Below, one piece after another: positions 10,518 to 22,931 of a stretch of 64,000 nucleotides of DNA (its first letter is position 1; every line of letters starts with the position of its first letter). The DNA is taken from positions 1 through 64,000 of the forward strand of contig VCJN01003362.1 of NCBI GenBank assembly GCA_006384855.1, written 5' to 3'. Made by a program: the position numbers and the translations under genes. The notes beneath the pieces were generated by a model. It made no database searches, was not told the DNA's origin, and saw nothing but the letters and a program-made list of their open reading frames with translations. The DNA comes from Tetraselmis striata. Its lineage: Eukaryota > Chlorophyta > Chlorodendrophyceae > Chlorodendrales > Chlorodendraceae.

Positions 10518-13500
10518 CTAGCACAGTAGATAGGGGAAGCAGCGCCGTACCGCAACGGCGACGGTGCCATCGGCCCCCAGGCTGGCCCCGCTCCGCATGA
10601 ACCTCTCCTTCTTAGCCGTGGTGGTGTCCACCGTCGGCGGCTTGCCCTCCCCTTTGCGCTTCTTCTTCGTGCCGCCGCCGCCGCCCGCGTTGCTGTTGGC
10701 ACCGCTGCCTCCCCGGGGCGAGCCCACCGCCCCCGCGCCGGTGGCTGCCAAGGGGCCCGCCCTCCCGGCGGCATGCCCTCGGCTGGCGGCCTCCGTGGCC
10801 CTGGCCTTTGCAGCGGCCACCGACTGTGCCGTGGCGGCGGCCGCCTGGGCGCCGTGGCGGAGCCCGTGCGCCGCCGGCGCGGAGGCGCCGCCCCCCGGCT
10901 TGCTCCCCGGCTTGCCCTCCTTTGGCGACTTGCCGGGCAGGAGGCCGCCCAGCTTGGCGCTCCGGCCCAACACCGACGCAGAGGCGCTCACTGCAACCGC
11001 AGATAAGGGTGAAGGGGGGCAGGGAGTGTCAGTCGGCGCGACTGCATTCACATCTACGCTGGAGTCTATATATTCATATATACATGATACCGCATGTTGA
11101 ACAATAACAGAGTACGGGTGCCGACACGACTATAAGAACCCGATTCTCTGCTCTCAGAAATTGGGCGCTAGCGAATGTTCTTAATTCTTGCAATGATATC
11201 GTGATGTATTTGGTCTGAAATTGGACCAATAAGGGCACAGCAGGTTCTTACTCTTTTTGTTCTTATAGTCGGCTCAGCACCCGGAAATGATACCCTACAA
11301 CAGATATGATATGTATATGTACGTGACTACGTGTTCATTATATATGCAGAGATATGCAAGGAGAGTAGGAGGACAAGGAGATAAGGAAGAGATAAGTACA
11401 TCTGGGTGACAGTTTGGGGGGGGCATGGGGGAAGGGGGGGGGGGGGGCATGGAGGCGGCGCACCCACGCAGCCCGGCTTCTCGCACAGCCGCAGGAGGCC
11501 CTCCCGGTGGAAGGTGGCCAGCAGGTCGCCCTCCATCTTGAAGGAGTGGTGCGGGTGCGCGCGAAGCTCCGCGCTGTCGATGTAGTTGGAAAAGTAGTGG
11601 TACCTGCGGGCCCCGCCGACGATCAGGCAGCCCGGAAAGCGGGAGGAGGGGGCGGGGGCGGAGCGGGGGCGCACGGGTAGGAGGAAGAGGACGCGTCGCG
11701 GCTGATCTCGTGCGAGAAGCCGTAGACGGTGACGGAGCTGCACGCGCGCAGCGCCAGCATGACTGCCAGCAGGCCGGTGGAAGGGGCGAGGCCGCCCTTG
11801 TAGCCGGCGCCGCCTGGAGGCAGGGCATGACAGGATGCGCAGGGGGGGGGTGGAGGGGGGGTCAGCTGTTGGCGCTCAAGTGGCGGCAGCCCGTCTCGCC
11901 AGGCAACTCTAGAGCGGAGCAGTATGTCGCCGCACACCTAGAAACTACTGACTGCCCCAGATGCCATTGGTTGGTTCAGGCGGGGAGCGGAACAGCTGCG
12001 CAAGGACTGCACCGAGACGGCCCACTAGTTGCATGGATTGGCGAAGCGCCTCCTCGTGGACCTGGAGCTCCGGGGCTTCAACCCTTCAAACCCGTACGGC
12101 CTCATGCCGGCTACGAGTACTGGCAGAGCCGTTCCCGGGCACGGTGATGTGGTGTCTCCGCAAAGCGGTACAGCGGCTGACAAGGTACACATCCCCACAC
12201 GGCAACGGTGCCTCCGCCACCCACCAGCCAGCGCGGTGACTCTACCTGTAAATCATGCGGCCGGCCGTCCCCTGTAATCCGCCATTCTGCCCCCGCCTCC
12301 GCCACAGGCCACCCCCGGCCACGCGTGTGCAGGGCCGAAACGCACCTGCACCCTCCCGCCCGGCCGCCATCGCCTGCAGCACGCCGATGCGCGCTGTCTG
12401 CAGCCGGAACTTGTCCAGCGCGCGCCGCGCGTCCGACACCAGGCCGTTGGCCAGCAGCAGCACGCTCACGTCGCCACGCTGCTCCGCCAGCTTGGCGGCC
12501 AGCTGCGCCAGGTTGGCGGGCGAGATGCGGGTGGCGACCAGTGCGACGTTGCGCTGCGCAGCGTGCGGGCGGAGGGGGCGGGGCAAGCGGGTGAGGGAGG
12601 GGAGGTGGCGGCAGGGGCGGCGCTGCCGCCAGGCTGACTATCCGCCACCACAACGTAAAGCGCCATACATTGTCAGCTTGCCGTCAGCCGCCACTTACAA
12701 TAATCAAGCACTGCCACCATGCGGAAAACCAATCACCGACTGCCCGTCCCCCCCCCCCCCCCCGCCTTGCTATGCTAAATAGGATCACAAGGCAGCCCAT
12801 TGCGTCAACAACCAACAGCTCGGTATATGCATGGGGAGGAACGGGCGGGGGCCGGGGCGGGCGGGAGGGGGGGGGGGGGGGGACCTCCAGCTGCGCCACC
12901 AGCCGCTTCTCGTGTGCGCCGCCGAGGTAGCCTTGCCCCCACACGCTGTTCAGCACACGCAGCGTCGTGCCGCGCCCCACGTCGGCCTCGTACCCACGCG
13001 TGGGCGCCTGCCACCAAGCCCATGCCAAAAGACAAGGCATTAGAGGGCGGAAGGAGGAGGGGGGGGAGAAGGGGGAGGAGGAGGTTGGGGGGGGGGGGGG
13101 GGGGAGGTCATCCTGCAATTGCCCCCGGCAGCCATTCACTCGTTCAGTTCCAAACGAGTGACTAGAGGGCGTGCCATTCCGCATGGCATCCCTGGTATGC
13201 GCAGGGGACCTCTTCCGTTGAGGCTACGCCATGCTGTCCGCGAGCCTCACTCACGGCTGCCGACACAGGGAGCTTCCCCTGACCCATCCCCCCCCCCCCC
13301 CCTTGTACTTTGCTTACGCGTGGCGCAGGAGGTTCTACGTGGGCGCCATGCTTCCCTTTGGCATACCTGTGCGAGCCGACTAGCCAACCAGGGACACACG
13401 GGGGCCGCATGCACGCCACGACCTCCGTCTGCTCAACCAGCCGCAAGCCCGCCCCCATCATCACACCCGCCACCGCTTGCCAGGGCCGGTGCCCCAGCCT

Positions 13501-14996
13501 GTCCCATCGATCATGACATGGAGTGGGCGGGGGGGGGGGGGGGGGGGGGGGGCAGCACTTGGTTGACGCGTAGCACTGCGTCATGCGCATCCACCGCCTT
13601 GCCGAAGCCACTGCCTGAGAGGATGCCCGAGTTGCCCACCACCGCGCAGCTCTCGTACCGGTACCTGCGGGGGAGGAGGGTCGTGGGGGGAAAGGGGGGG
13701 GGGGGGGGGGGGTGATCAACCACCCGGAACCTGGGATAGCACCTTTGGCATTGGGGGCAGGGCGCAGGGAGGGTAAACGCAGAGATGGGAGGAGTCCAGA
13801 GGGTCCAGGGGCAGGGGCCGCACCGTGAGGTGTCCGCCGGCAGCCAAGGCGCCAGCAGCGAGACGTTGGCGAGGTTGGAGCCAAAGGTGCGGCGGCCCTC
13901 CGCCTCGCTGGCGAACCCGAGCGCCGACGCCGTGGCAAAGGCAACGCCATCGCCTAGTCGGAGCCGCCGTAGGCACAGGCGCCCTGCAGTCAGCGATAGC
14001 TTCCAACCAATGCCGCGCCCCCACAAGCGCCCCTTCCCTCTGGACCCAAGGCCCAATGCTTCCGCCCACACGCCACGCACCAGCCACCGCCGCCCGGAGC
14101 GCCGCGACGGTGCTGGCCACACAGGCGTCCACGCTGCCGCAGCTCTCTGCAGCCAGCTGCTTCCCCAGCCGCGTCAGCTCCGCATTGCGCCGCAAGTGGA
14201 AGCCCTCCACCTCCTCCGGTGTCAGCACCCGCTTGCGGCTCAGCTTGCGCACCTGAGCCCGGCAAGGCCGGCCCCCGCGGGAGGCGCTCAGCCTCGCTGC
14301 GGTCCCCCCCCCCCCCCCCCCCCCCCTTCTCAAAACCTCCGCCGCTCCTATCGCCCGCCAGCCCGCGCTGCAGGCCGCACCTCCCCCGTCGCCTTGTCCT
14401 TCACCTTGAGCGCCTCCGCCTCCATCTCCCGCCGCATATCCGAGCTCAACCGAGCCCGCTCCAGCGCAAAAACCTGAGGCGCAGCGCTCGCCACTCACCG
14501 CTCGCCCAAAGCCGTGCCCGCAGACAGCGCCCCAATGAGCAGTCCCACCCTTGGGGGGGGGGGGGGGGGGGGGGGGGGGGCGGGGGGGGCTCCGAGCGCT
14601 GCCCTCCTCGGCGCCCCACCTGCCGCCCGGCCTCGTCCAGACTCGCCGCCAGGAGGCCCGGCAGCAGGGCGTCGCCGCCGGAGGAGGTCATCGTAGAGCC
14701 GACCTCCAGTGCAGGCCGCCCTGCCTGTCCTGCCGTGCCTGCGATTCCCCCCCGCCCCCCCCGACAGCAGCGAGTGGTCAACTTTGTGGGGGCCCGCATG
14801 GTCGGCGGGGGGAGGGGCGAGGGAAGACAGGGGGATGCGCTCGGCTCTGACCTGCCGCCGCGCCCTCGTCTGCCCCGCCGGCGTCGCGCCCACGGTGCAG
14901 CCCTTCCATAAGCTGCTGCAGCACGAAGAGCGCGCCCAGCCAGAGGGCGGCGCCGACCGCCAGCCAGCGCGCGGTGCTGAAGCGGCGGCGCGCCAT
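10518..14996 (-). CDS. GT29 sialyltransferase-like type II membrane protein, 11 exons
   Basis: Exons (minus) are 14996-14852, 14720-14620, 14473-14381, 14252-14081, 13953-13824, 13664-13559, 13007-12885, 12553-12346, 11813-11675, 11603-11464 and 10990-10518. All ten junctions keep phase and total 1830 nt (609 residues). Residues 1-30 form a type II signal anchor ([18 protein letters not shown]). Sialyl motif L starts at C220 ([20 protein letters not shown]), then NQ and [11 protein letters not shown] across an intron. Motif S is at 365-388 ([20 protein letters not shown]), motif III is YHYF at 407-410, and motif VS is H425 to E430 (HSFKME). GT29 enzymes transfer sialic acid or a related sugar from CMP donors in the Golgi. 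Residues about 453-609 are an Ala/Gly/Lys-rich tail not typical of the family. The intron 11674-11604 is only 71 bp. Donor and acceptor substrates cannot be read from sequence. Confidence 0.92.
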
Positions 14997-15599
14997 CGCG
15001 CTATGTTCGGTCGGCAGCGATACCCAGGCAATACTAATAAAACCCAACAATCTTTACACGAGTACCATCAGTAGCAGCCGGCGCGCAAGAGTAGCAGCTC
15101 AGGGCGCTGTCATGAGAGGCCTCTGCCTGTAAACTGCTCAAGCCGGCGAGGCCCTCCTTCACTGGTCCTACTTGCAGGTCGGCTAGCGTAAGACCCAGCC
15201 TCTAGCCGCCGCACCTCCAGACTTGGCGGGACCCGTCTCCCGGAAATGGTCTTTTTCGCCGACGTCGGAGCTGTGTTGGCACCGTGCCAGTGTAGCAGTG
15301 GCGGCGAAATATTAAATTTTGGAAGGGGCGGCACGACCGCGCGCGTCGCGCGCTCTCCGCTTAACGGCGCGGCGCGTTACGAACAATTGAACTAATTATT
15401 GCAACGCATCCGGACAGCTTTTCCGACAACTGAACCAGCTGAAGAAGCGTTGCCCTCCAACGGGCATACAACCACAGGATCGACGGAAGAGGGAGATCAA
15501 GCGACACCATGTCAAGGTGTAGTGGGCTGCGGGGGTCACGGGAGCCTCGGCTATCCCACTACAAATACTTAGGAGGTCTGCAAGATCCGGCTCAGTTCT
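14997..15599. other. Intergenic region upstream of the GT29 gene
   Basis: It lies between the minus-strand GT29 start and the retroelement nest. No coding frame of natural composition and no RNA gene was recognised. The boundary of the DIRS-like relic on the right is uncertain by a few hundred bases. Confidence 0.35.
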
Positions 15600-16835
15600 G
15601 GCTTTTTAATCGCTGAGATATCGACAAGACCACCGGCTCGCCTCTACCCGCTTGTGCTCCTCACACCTCTGCCCGACCTCATCATGACACCCATCCCGAG
15701 TCGCCCGACTAAGGCCGAGGGGGGCGCTCACCTCGGAACCCCAGCAGCGCCGGTGGCTGAGCCGCGTCGTGTGGGAACGGACGGACGTACTGCGATTGAT
15801 TGGTTGCGAGGTATGCTAAGCGTTGCCGAAGTACACAAGGACGTGTTGGTGGACAACAAGGACGGCGGCGGTAAAGAGTTGGCCATATTGGCCCGTCAGC
15901 TTTTGGACCGAGAGCAGCTGATGGCTCCGAGCTCAGCCGACCAAACTCGCTCTGGGGCGTTGTACGACAGCCTATTGGTGCGTATTTCGGGCAACGGCCT
16001 GCCGCCAGCTCGGTGCGGCGCACCGCAGAAAGATGGCAAGCGTTGCCCGCACGCCCCGTCGGGTAATGGTCCGCACTGTGGCAAACACAAGGCCCGCGGT
16101 CTACATATTCTGGCGAAGGACGTGGATATGGCCGGTCCCCTCAGCGACCGGATACGATTTGTTGCGTCTGTGGCAAGACACTGGATGAGCACGCCGTGGA
16201 GATTAAATTTCCGGAGGAGGTGGTGCGTTGCGAGTTATGTGCCACGGGTGCTGTCAAGTCATGCACTGAGATGCTCGAAGACTTCATGCTCACGGATATG
16301 CAGTACAAGAACGTGTGCTACGACACTCCCATGGAGTGGGGCCTTTTACTCGGTCGTGAGCTGAACGACGACAACGACGAGACAGTGAGGCCGAAGTCCG
16401 TATTATGACTACCGGTGCACGAGTATTTTTCCCGCGACCTTCAGCATATGCCGCCAGCCCCGGGTGGACCGTCGACGTCTACAAACAACCAACAGCAACA
16501 CCAACAGCAACACCAGCAGGCAACCGCAGCGAGAGAACCGTCTCATGGTGTCAGTGCCGTGGAGCGGGATCGAGCAGCACTGTCTGCGGTAATGGAAATG
16601 GTGCAAGGGACCGCTTCCCGGATGGAGGGTGTCGAGCAGTCTGTGGCGGGCCTCAAGCGTTCTGCGCCCGTCTCGGCTCCGTACCCACCAATGAACGCCA
16701 ATTTCGCCGGAGCTCCGTTACCTTATGGCCCCATGCGTCCGGCGCATGGGCGTCAAGTGATGTACGTCGCTGACATGAACCAAGGTACGCCCGCTACCCA
16801 GCAGCCGATAGACGACCAAAATTCCGTGGGCAAAC

Positions 16836-17139
16836 TTGTTGACAACTGAGGTCTGACAGTCAATGTGTTTGATATTACAATTCTACTGCGCTTAGCCGCT
16901 GCGGAGAAGCGCGCACTGGGGCGCGCGTACGATGACTAGATCAAGACCATGTGCGCGTTGTACGCACCACTAGATAGTAGCGCCAGTAGTCCTCCAGCTC
17001 CGGCTGCTCAGCCCTCATCAGTGAGGGGCTGCTAGCCTTGTAATCACTTCTTCGGTCTCACCTAGCAGAGCCTCCGGCACCTAGTGCACCTACCACCACC
17101 TGCGACTCAGGCGGGACGCACCAGGTTATGCGCATGACA
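16836..17139 (+). repeat. 5' LTR of the copia element
   Basis: About 304 bp, TG...CA bounded, about 97-98% identical to 22629-22931. It interrupts a gag-like frame of the host DIRS-like relic. A conventional tRNA primer-binding site was not obvious just downstream. Confidence 0.9.
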
Positions 17140-20100
17140 GGTTATGGGCTAGTTCCACACGTTGCTTTTGCCTCGCTCTGGAGACCTTGTAGGCAGGAGT
17201 CCGTCGTGCAACGGCGACGTTAAACAGAGCTCGGAGCTAGAGTCTACTCAGAGTATCGAAGCGTTATTTTTCTTTCCTTAAGCGTTATATATTTTAGCGC
17301 AGTCAACCACAACAGGCCGTCGACACCTTGCTTCCACCACCTACTGGTTACCATCAGCCCTTGGACAGCCGCCTTGGATCAGCTGCACACAGGTCGCATT
17401 ACAGGTACCCAGCGGGAGCAGGTGGGAGCATCGGGGGGGTTGGCGCGTGGGGCATTCATATTATGCACGTCAGTCGCAACGCCTTAACGCCTGGCTGTTG
17501 TTCCGTCAGCGCCGGGTGTCACGCATGACGTCTAACTGTGCATCGACCACGTACGAAAAGGGTTCGTGAGAGCCTGGCTTCCCTCAGCAGGGAGAAGAGT
17601 GTGGCGGTGTGGTCACCGAGAGGCCACCGCTCACGATATCCCGCGTGCTGCACGGTTGACGAGTGCTTTCGGCACTGGTGACATCAGGCATCCATGGGTA
17701 CTTACTGGTCGACAACATGTCCGACAGTGAATCGAGGGCGGTGTCGCCTTTACCTCCCGGTATGCACTCACCTGGCGGTACTCCCCGCCTGCGGACTACC
17801 ACAGGAGGAGGACCTGGTGTGAGGAGCAGTGGACGCAGCGGAAGACGTGGTAGCCGTAGTAGTGCCGTTGCCACCGGCGACGAGCCGGGGGGGGGGGGGG
17901 GGGTGGATCGAATCTTGACAGCCATAAAGGAACTCCAAGTCGGAATGGCAAGCATTGGCGAGGATCAGTCACGACTTAGGGAAGATGTCCAATGGCATCG
18001 CACTTGTGTCGACGACAAGTGCGGTCAGCTCGAGTCCAAATTGGACGCACCTGTAGCAACTCACCGAGTTGCTCCGACCAGTGGCGGTAGCGGGCGTCAG
18101 ACTTTAACACCCACTTAGGTGGAGTCGGCGCGCCGGGCTTCAGTGCGGCGAGCCCGAGGTGACACTTCAGCCCTCTCTCGCGAGAAACTGGAGTTTACCA
18201 AGCTGACCAAGGCCCTGCCGATGTCGTCTTGGACATCCCTCGCTATCTCGTGGTTCGGTATCAAAGCACCAGTTGCTTTACTAGGCTACTCTCTCGTCCA
18301 GACATCACGAAGTCGATGGTGTACTGCAGGATGAGCTCTATTCTTCAACGTACTCACATTGAGCATGAGCTCGTCCACGCAGGGCATGGATGCACTTGCA
18401 CTAGTCGATGTGAATGCGCCTAACCGAGGAGCGCTGGCATGGCAAGCACTACACGACAAGCTGGACAGATACTCGGTGGCTCGCAGCATTGACATTGGCA
18501 GTCGACTTACCGACAAGTATGATCCGACCGCAGGTCAAAGCGTCGGGGACTTCATCCAAGGCAAACGCCAACTGTGGCACAAGCTCAACGAGTCGGTTGC
18601 CGGTCTAATGCCACCCGGCCAACACTGTATTTCCGATCATTTTCTCGGGATTATACTGCTTGGGTGCCTACCGAGTGACCACCCAGTATTAGGCATGTGC
18701 AAACGCGCAGTGCTCGCCGGGGCTGATGGCGTTCGGACACTACTCGAGTCTCGCGTAGTCGAAGAGCAACTGCTAGTTCAGATAGACAATTCCGGCTTTG
18801 ATCATACGGGTCGACAGCGATCGGGCTCGCGTCCGACCATGGAGCCGGCCCAACCACAAGCATTTTTGGCTAACAAGTTTCGAAAGCGTGTTAGCCCCTT
18901 CGCCGGTAGTTGTTCCTGGTGTGGTTCTAAGAACCACCGAGGTTTCGACTGCAAGGCGTCAGATGGAGAACAGTTGGCATGGAACAAGGAGAGGAAGAGT
19001 ATCCTTAACATCAAGTCGAAGCTTCCCACCGGTGGCGCAACGGCTCATCTCACCGCCCTGGCCGAGGGTTCTACCGAGCCTACAACTGACGAGGAGGACG
19101 ATCCGATTGAGGGATCGGAGCTCGACGAGGTACGAACCTCTAGCGCATCTACCCCTACTGTCGGCAGGGATCTAGTGAGGGGCAACGATCAGCCTTCCAC
19201 CGCTAGTACTGAATCTGTGGCACCTGAACCGACCGCTCTAATGGCATCGGTTTGTTTCTGCATCACCACGACAGGGTCGTTGGGGCATTGTGGATGAGGG
19301 TTGCAATATCAGTTGCAATGCATACCGATCTGAGTTCAAATCCCTACGGAAGCTCAACCGTTCCGGCACTGTTGGAGGGGTTGATGTGCCTATCGAGGGC
19401 ATTGGTGTTGTTGAAGTGGCATTCCCCTTACCACATGAGGTTATGCATTTCTGGATATCACCACACTCTACACTTCTGCTTTGTTGTCCAAGAGTGGCTG
19501 TGGCAGATTACTCAGCCAGTCATGGATGCAACGCCACCGTGGCTGTGACTTCATATACCCTGGATCTAAGGATTATGGTCTGGTGGTTATGGATGCAGGA
19601 ATGGTAGGTCTGAAAGTGGACAATTGCCTCTACATCGTACCTGGCACAGAGGACCGCTTTCTCGACCATGAAGAGGCAGTGAGTGGGGCAGCATCTGCTG
19701 CTACAGCCGTGACAACAGCTGCCGATTCCGGCACTAGTGCTGATGCTAGTGATGCACATGATACTAGTAGCAATGTAAGTTAAGTTGACCCTGTGACGAT
19801 GCTGTCCGAAGCCAATGCAGAGGCGGCACTGTGGCACAAGAGACTCGGTCACTTACACATGGGCGGTGTTCAGATGCAACATGGCCACGGGGTCGCTGGC
19901 GTGCCTAATTTTCCGTCTCGCATCCGCAGTCAACTCTGTCATCGCTACCTACTCAATAAGGCATGTGCGGCACCTCAGAATAGACTACGAACTAAACCAC
20001 CTGATGGCCCACTCCAGAATTTTTCAGTCGATCATTGGGGTCCAGTGCGAGTGGCTTCACCTCATGGCCTGCGGTAGTTACGCTCTTCTTGTCACTGACC

Positions 20101-22628
20101 ACTACACCAACAAACGGTGGCTCAGATACATGGAAAACAAGACTGCAGAGGAGGTGGGCAAGCAGCTGGCAGTGACCTTACGCAAAAATAAGTTCACTCA
20201 TCAGCGCCATCATGGGCACTTACCGTTTGCCCCGATGATGAAATTTGATCAAGATCCCACTTTCTGCGCTGAAAGCCTGCAGAACATGGTCACCGCCATG
20301 GGGTTTGGGGTGTACAATGGACAGCACCGCGTCAACATAACATGTTGGGAAAGGCGGAGCGGCCTTTCAGGACTCTCAGAGAGGCAGCATGTACCATGAC
20401 GCATGCAATGAATGTGCCCACTTGGATATGGACTCCGGCATTCTCCGCCGCCAACTGGGTGCATGAGCGCACCTACTCCCGAGCTGTTGGACCTGGAGGC
20501 GGCATCCCATGTCAACTAGAGGCGGGACAGGCAGCCGATGTTAGCGCTGCCAGAGTATTTGGATGCGCGGCATTTGTGAAAATTCCGGATGATCAACGCA
20601 GCAAAATGGATGTTAAGGCATTCAAAGGGGTAATGGTCGGCTATGCTGAGGACTCAATTGGGTACAAGGTGTACAATCCCACCACTGGCAGCATCATCAA
20701 CACGGTCCATGTGCGCTTTGACGAGCACACACCTGGATTTGGGGGGTCCGCACCATTTGCGGCGGTGCGTCTGGAATCTGAAGAGGACTCCGATGGGGGA
20801 TCCGATGTGCCAGTGCTCTCGGATGCATCCCCAGATGAGTTAGATTCAGTGAGGGATACGGAGCCATCACTTGGGAGGGCACCTGGAGATGCTGCACCTG
20901 ACAGACCGGTGCGAGATCGACGCCCGCCTACGCGATTCTGCGATCAGTTTCAAGCTATGCTATATGCTGCTGGGGACGACAGAGCACTGATTGCTAAGGC
21001 ACACCTGTCAAATGGCAATGTGGTTGCACTCTTGGCCGCCAGTGACGTCCTTGAACCAGGCACCTACAAAGAGGCAGTCAGTGGTCCCAACGCCAAGGAG
21101 TGGCTGCAAGGCATAGCCAAAGAGTACAGTGCTCAAGTGGCTAATGGCACATGGGACGTAGATCTGGTGGCACTTCCACCCGACAGAAAGCGGTCAACTG
21201 CAAGTGGGTGTTTAAAGTCAAACTGACTCTAATGGCGAGGTTGCAAAATTCAAAGCCAGACTTGTGGCTAAGGGTTGCAGTCAAAAGGCCGGTATTGACT
21301 TCACAGAGACATTCTCACCTGTGATTCGACAGACCAGTCTCCGGGTTATGCTCACCATCGCTGCGGCCCTCGACATGGAACTATACCAACTAGATGTGGA
21401 CACGGCGTTCCTTCATTCCGATTCGGATGAAGAGGTATACCTGAGGGATTCCATTATGGCACAAAGCGGGTACTCAGACTGAGAAAGTCGCTATATGGCC
21501 TCAAGCAACCCCCTCGGAATCGGAACAAACTGATCAGTGGGTGGCTGCTACAGACCGGGTGGAAGCAGTGCAGTAAAGATCCAAGTCTGTACTACTGCTA
21601 CCAAGATGGAGTATTTTCTATGTTGGGGATGTACGTGGATGATATGCCCTTTGCGTCGAACTCTGTGGAGTGGGCTACCCACTTCAAGCAGCAGATCAGT
21701 CAGCGCTTCCAGATTACCGTCACGGATTTGCAATGGCTTCTGGGCATGCACATTGCCAGGGACATAGCCAAGCAATCGGACTATCACCATAGATCAGTCG
21801 AAATACATTGGCGACATTCTTCGTCAGTTTGGAATGGAGGACTGCTACCCCTCTGCACTCCCCATGGACACTTACTACAAGAATCACCTTCCTGATTTAG
21901 CGCCGCCGTCACCTGCACTTGGAGTGCAGGGTCGTGAAACTTACCGGTCCTTGATGGGCGGCCTCCTGTATGTCGGCTGCAACACCAGACCTGACATCAG
22001 TGTTGCTCTCAGCATTCTGGGCCAGGTGCAGAAAGCACCATGTCAGATGCACCTGACTGCTCTGAAAAAAGTCCTCCGTTATCTCAAAGGCAAGCAGTCA
22101 CATAGCCTCACCTTGGGGGGGGTCACCAGCCAGTCTGCAGCTCACATGCTATGCGGATGCTGACCATGCTGGGGATTTGGAATCTCGCCGCTCCAGGTCT
22201 GGCTACCTCTTATTTCTAGGTGATCACGGCGCTGTTAGCTGGAAATCCAGACTTCAGCTAGTCGTGTCCACCTCTCCTTGTGAGGCAGAGTATTACTCTC
22301 TCAGCCTCGCTGTGGAGGATGCCCTACTGGTGGGAGAGCTGCTTGATCGGGATACAACCAGCGTGTCAGCCGAGCCGGTCTACATCCATCAAGACAATCA
22401 GAGCACCATCAAATACTGTCACAATTCCATCGTCAGTGACAAGACTAAGCACATCGACATCAGATATCATTTTGTCAAGGAAAGAATTCTCTGGGGCACA
22501 ATCCAGATCGGATACCTGCCCACATCTGAGATGGTTGCAGACATGCTCACCAAACCACTTCCCAGGGAGGCCGTGCACAGACATGCGCGCAAGGCTCTGG
22601 GCTGGGGGGCTGCAGCATTGAGTGGGGG

Positions 22629-22931
22629 TGTTGACAACTGAGGTCTGACAGTCAGTGTGTTTGATATTACAATGCTACTGCGCTTAGCCGCTGCGGAGAA
22701 GCGCGCACTGGGGCGCGCGTACGAGGACTAGATCAAGACCATGTGCGCGCTGTACGCACCACTAGATAGTAGCGCCAGTAGTCCTCCAGCTCCGGCTGCT
22801 CAGCCCTCATCAGTGAGGGGCTGCTAGCCTTGTAATCACTTCTTCGGTCTCACCTAGCAGAGCCTCCGGCACCTGGTGCACCTACCACCACCAGCGACTC
22901 AGGCAGGACGCACCAGGTTATGCGCATGACA
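22629..22931 (+). repeat. 3' LTR of the copia element
   Basis: About 303 bp, the direct repeat of the 5' LTR, preceded by a purine run typical of a polypurine tract. The DIRS-like relic resumes immediately after it. Confidence 0.9.

Larger units (their letters stand above)
16836..22931 (+). mobile_element. Ty1/copia LTR retrotransposon inserted in the DIRS-like relic
   Basis: The ends are a pair of direct LTRs, about 304 and 303 bp, starting TGTTGACAAC and ending GCGCATGACA, preceded by a 5-bp flank AAACT and followed by AAACC (a near-perfect target duplication). Parts in copia order are: gag with a zinc knuckle (CSWCGSKNHRGFDC, near 18912), a protease region, the GAG-pre-integrase motif LWHKRLGHLHMGG near 19830, integrase about 20000-20560, RT about 21060-22060, and RNase H to about 22640 (the TKHIDIRYHFVKE signature). 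A polypurine run, GAGTGGGGG, abuts the 3' LTR. The integrase-before-RT order identifies copia. LTR identity is roughly 97-98%, so insertion was fairly recent, but the coding region has several breaks and looks inactive. Confidence 0.9.
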
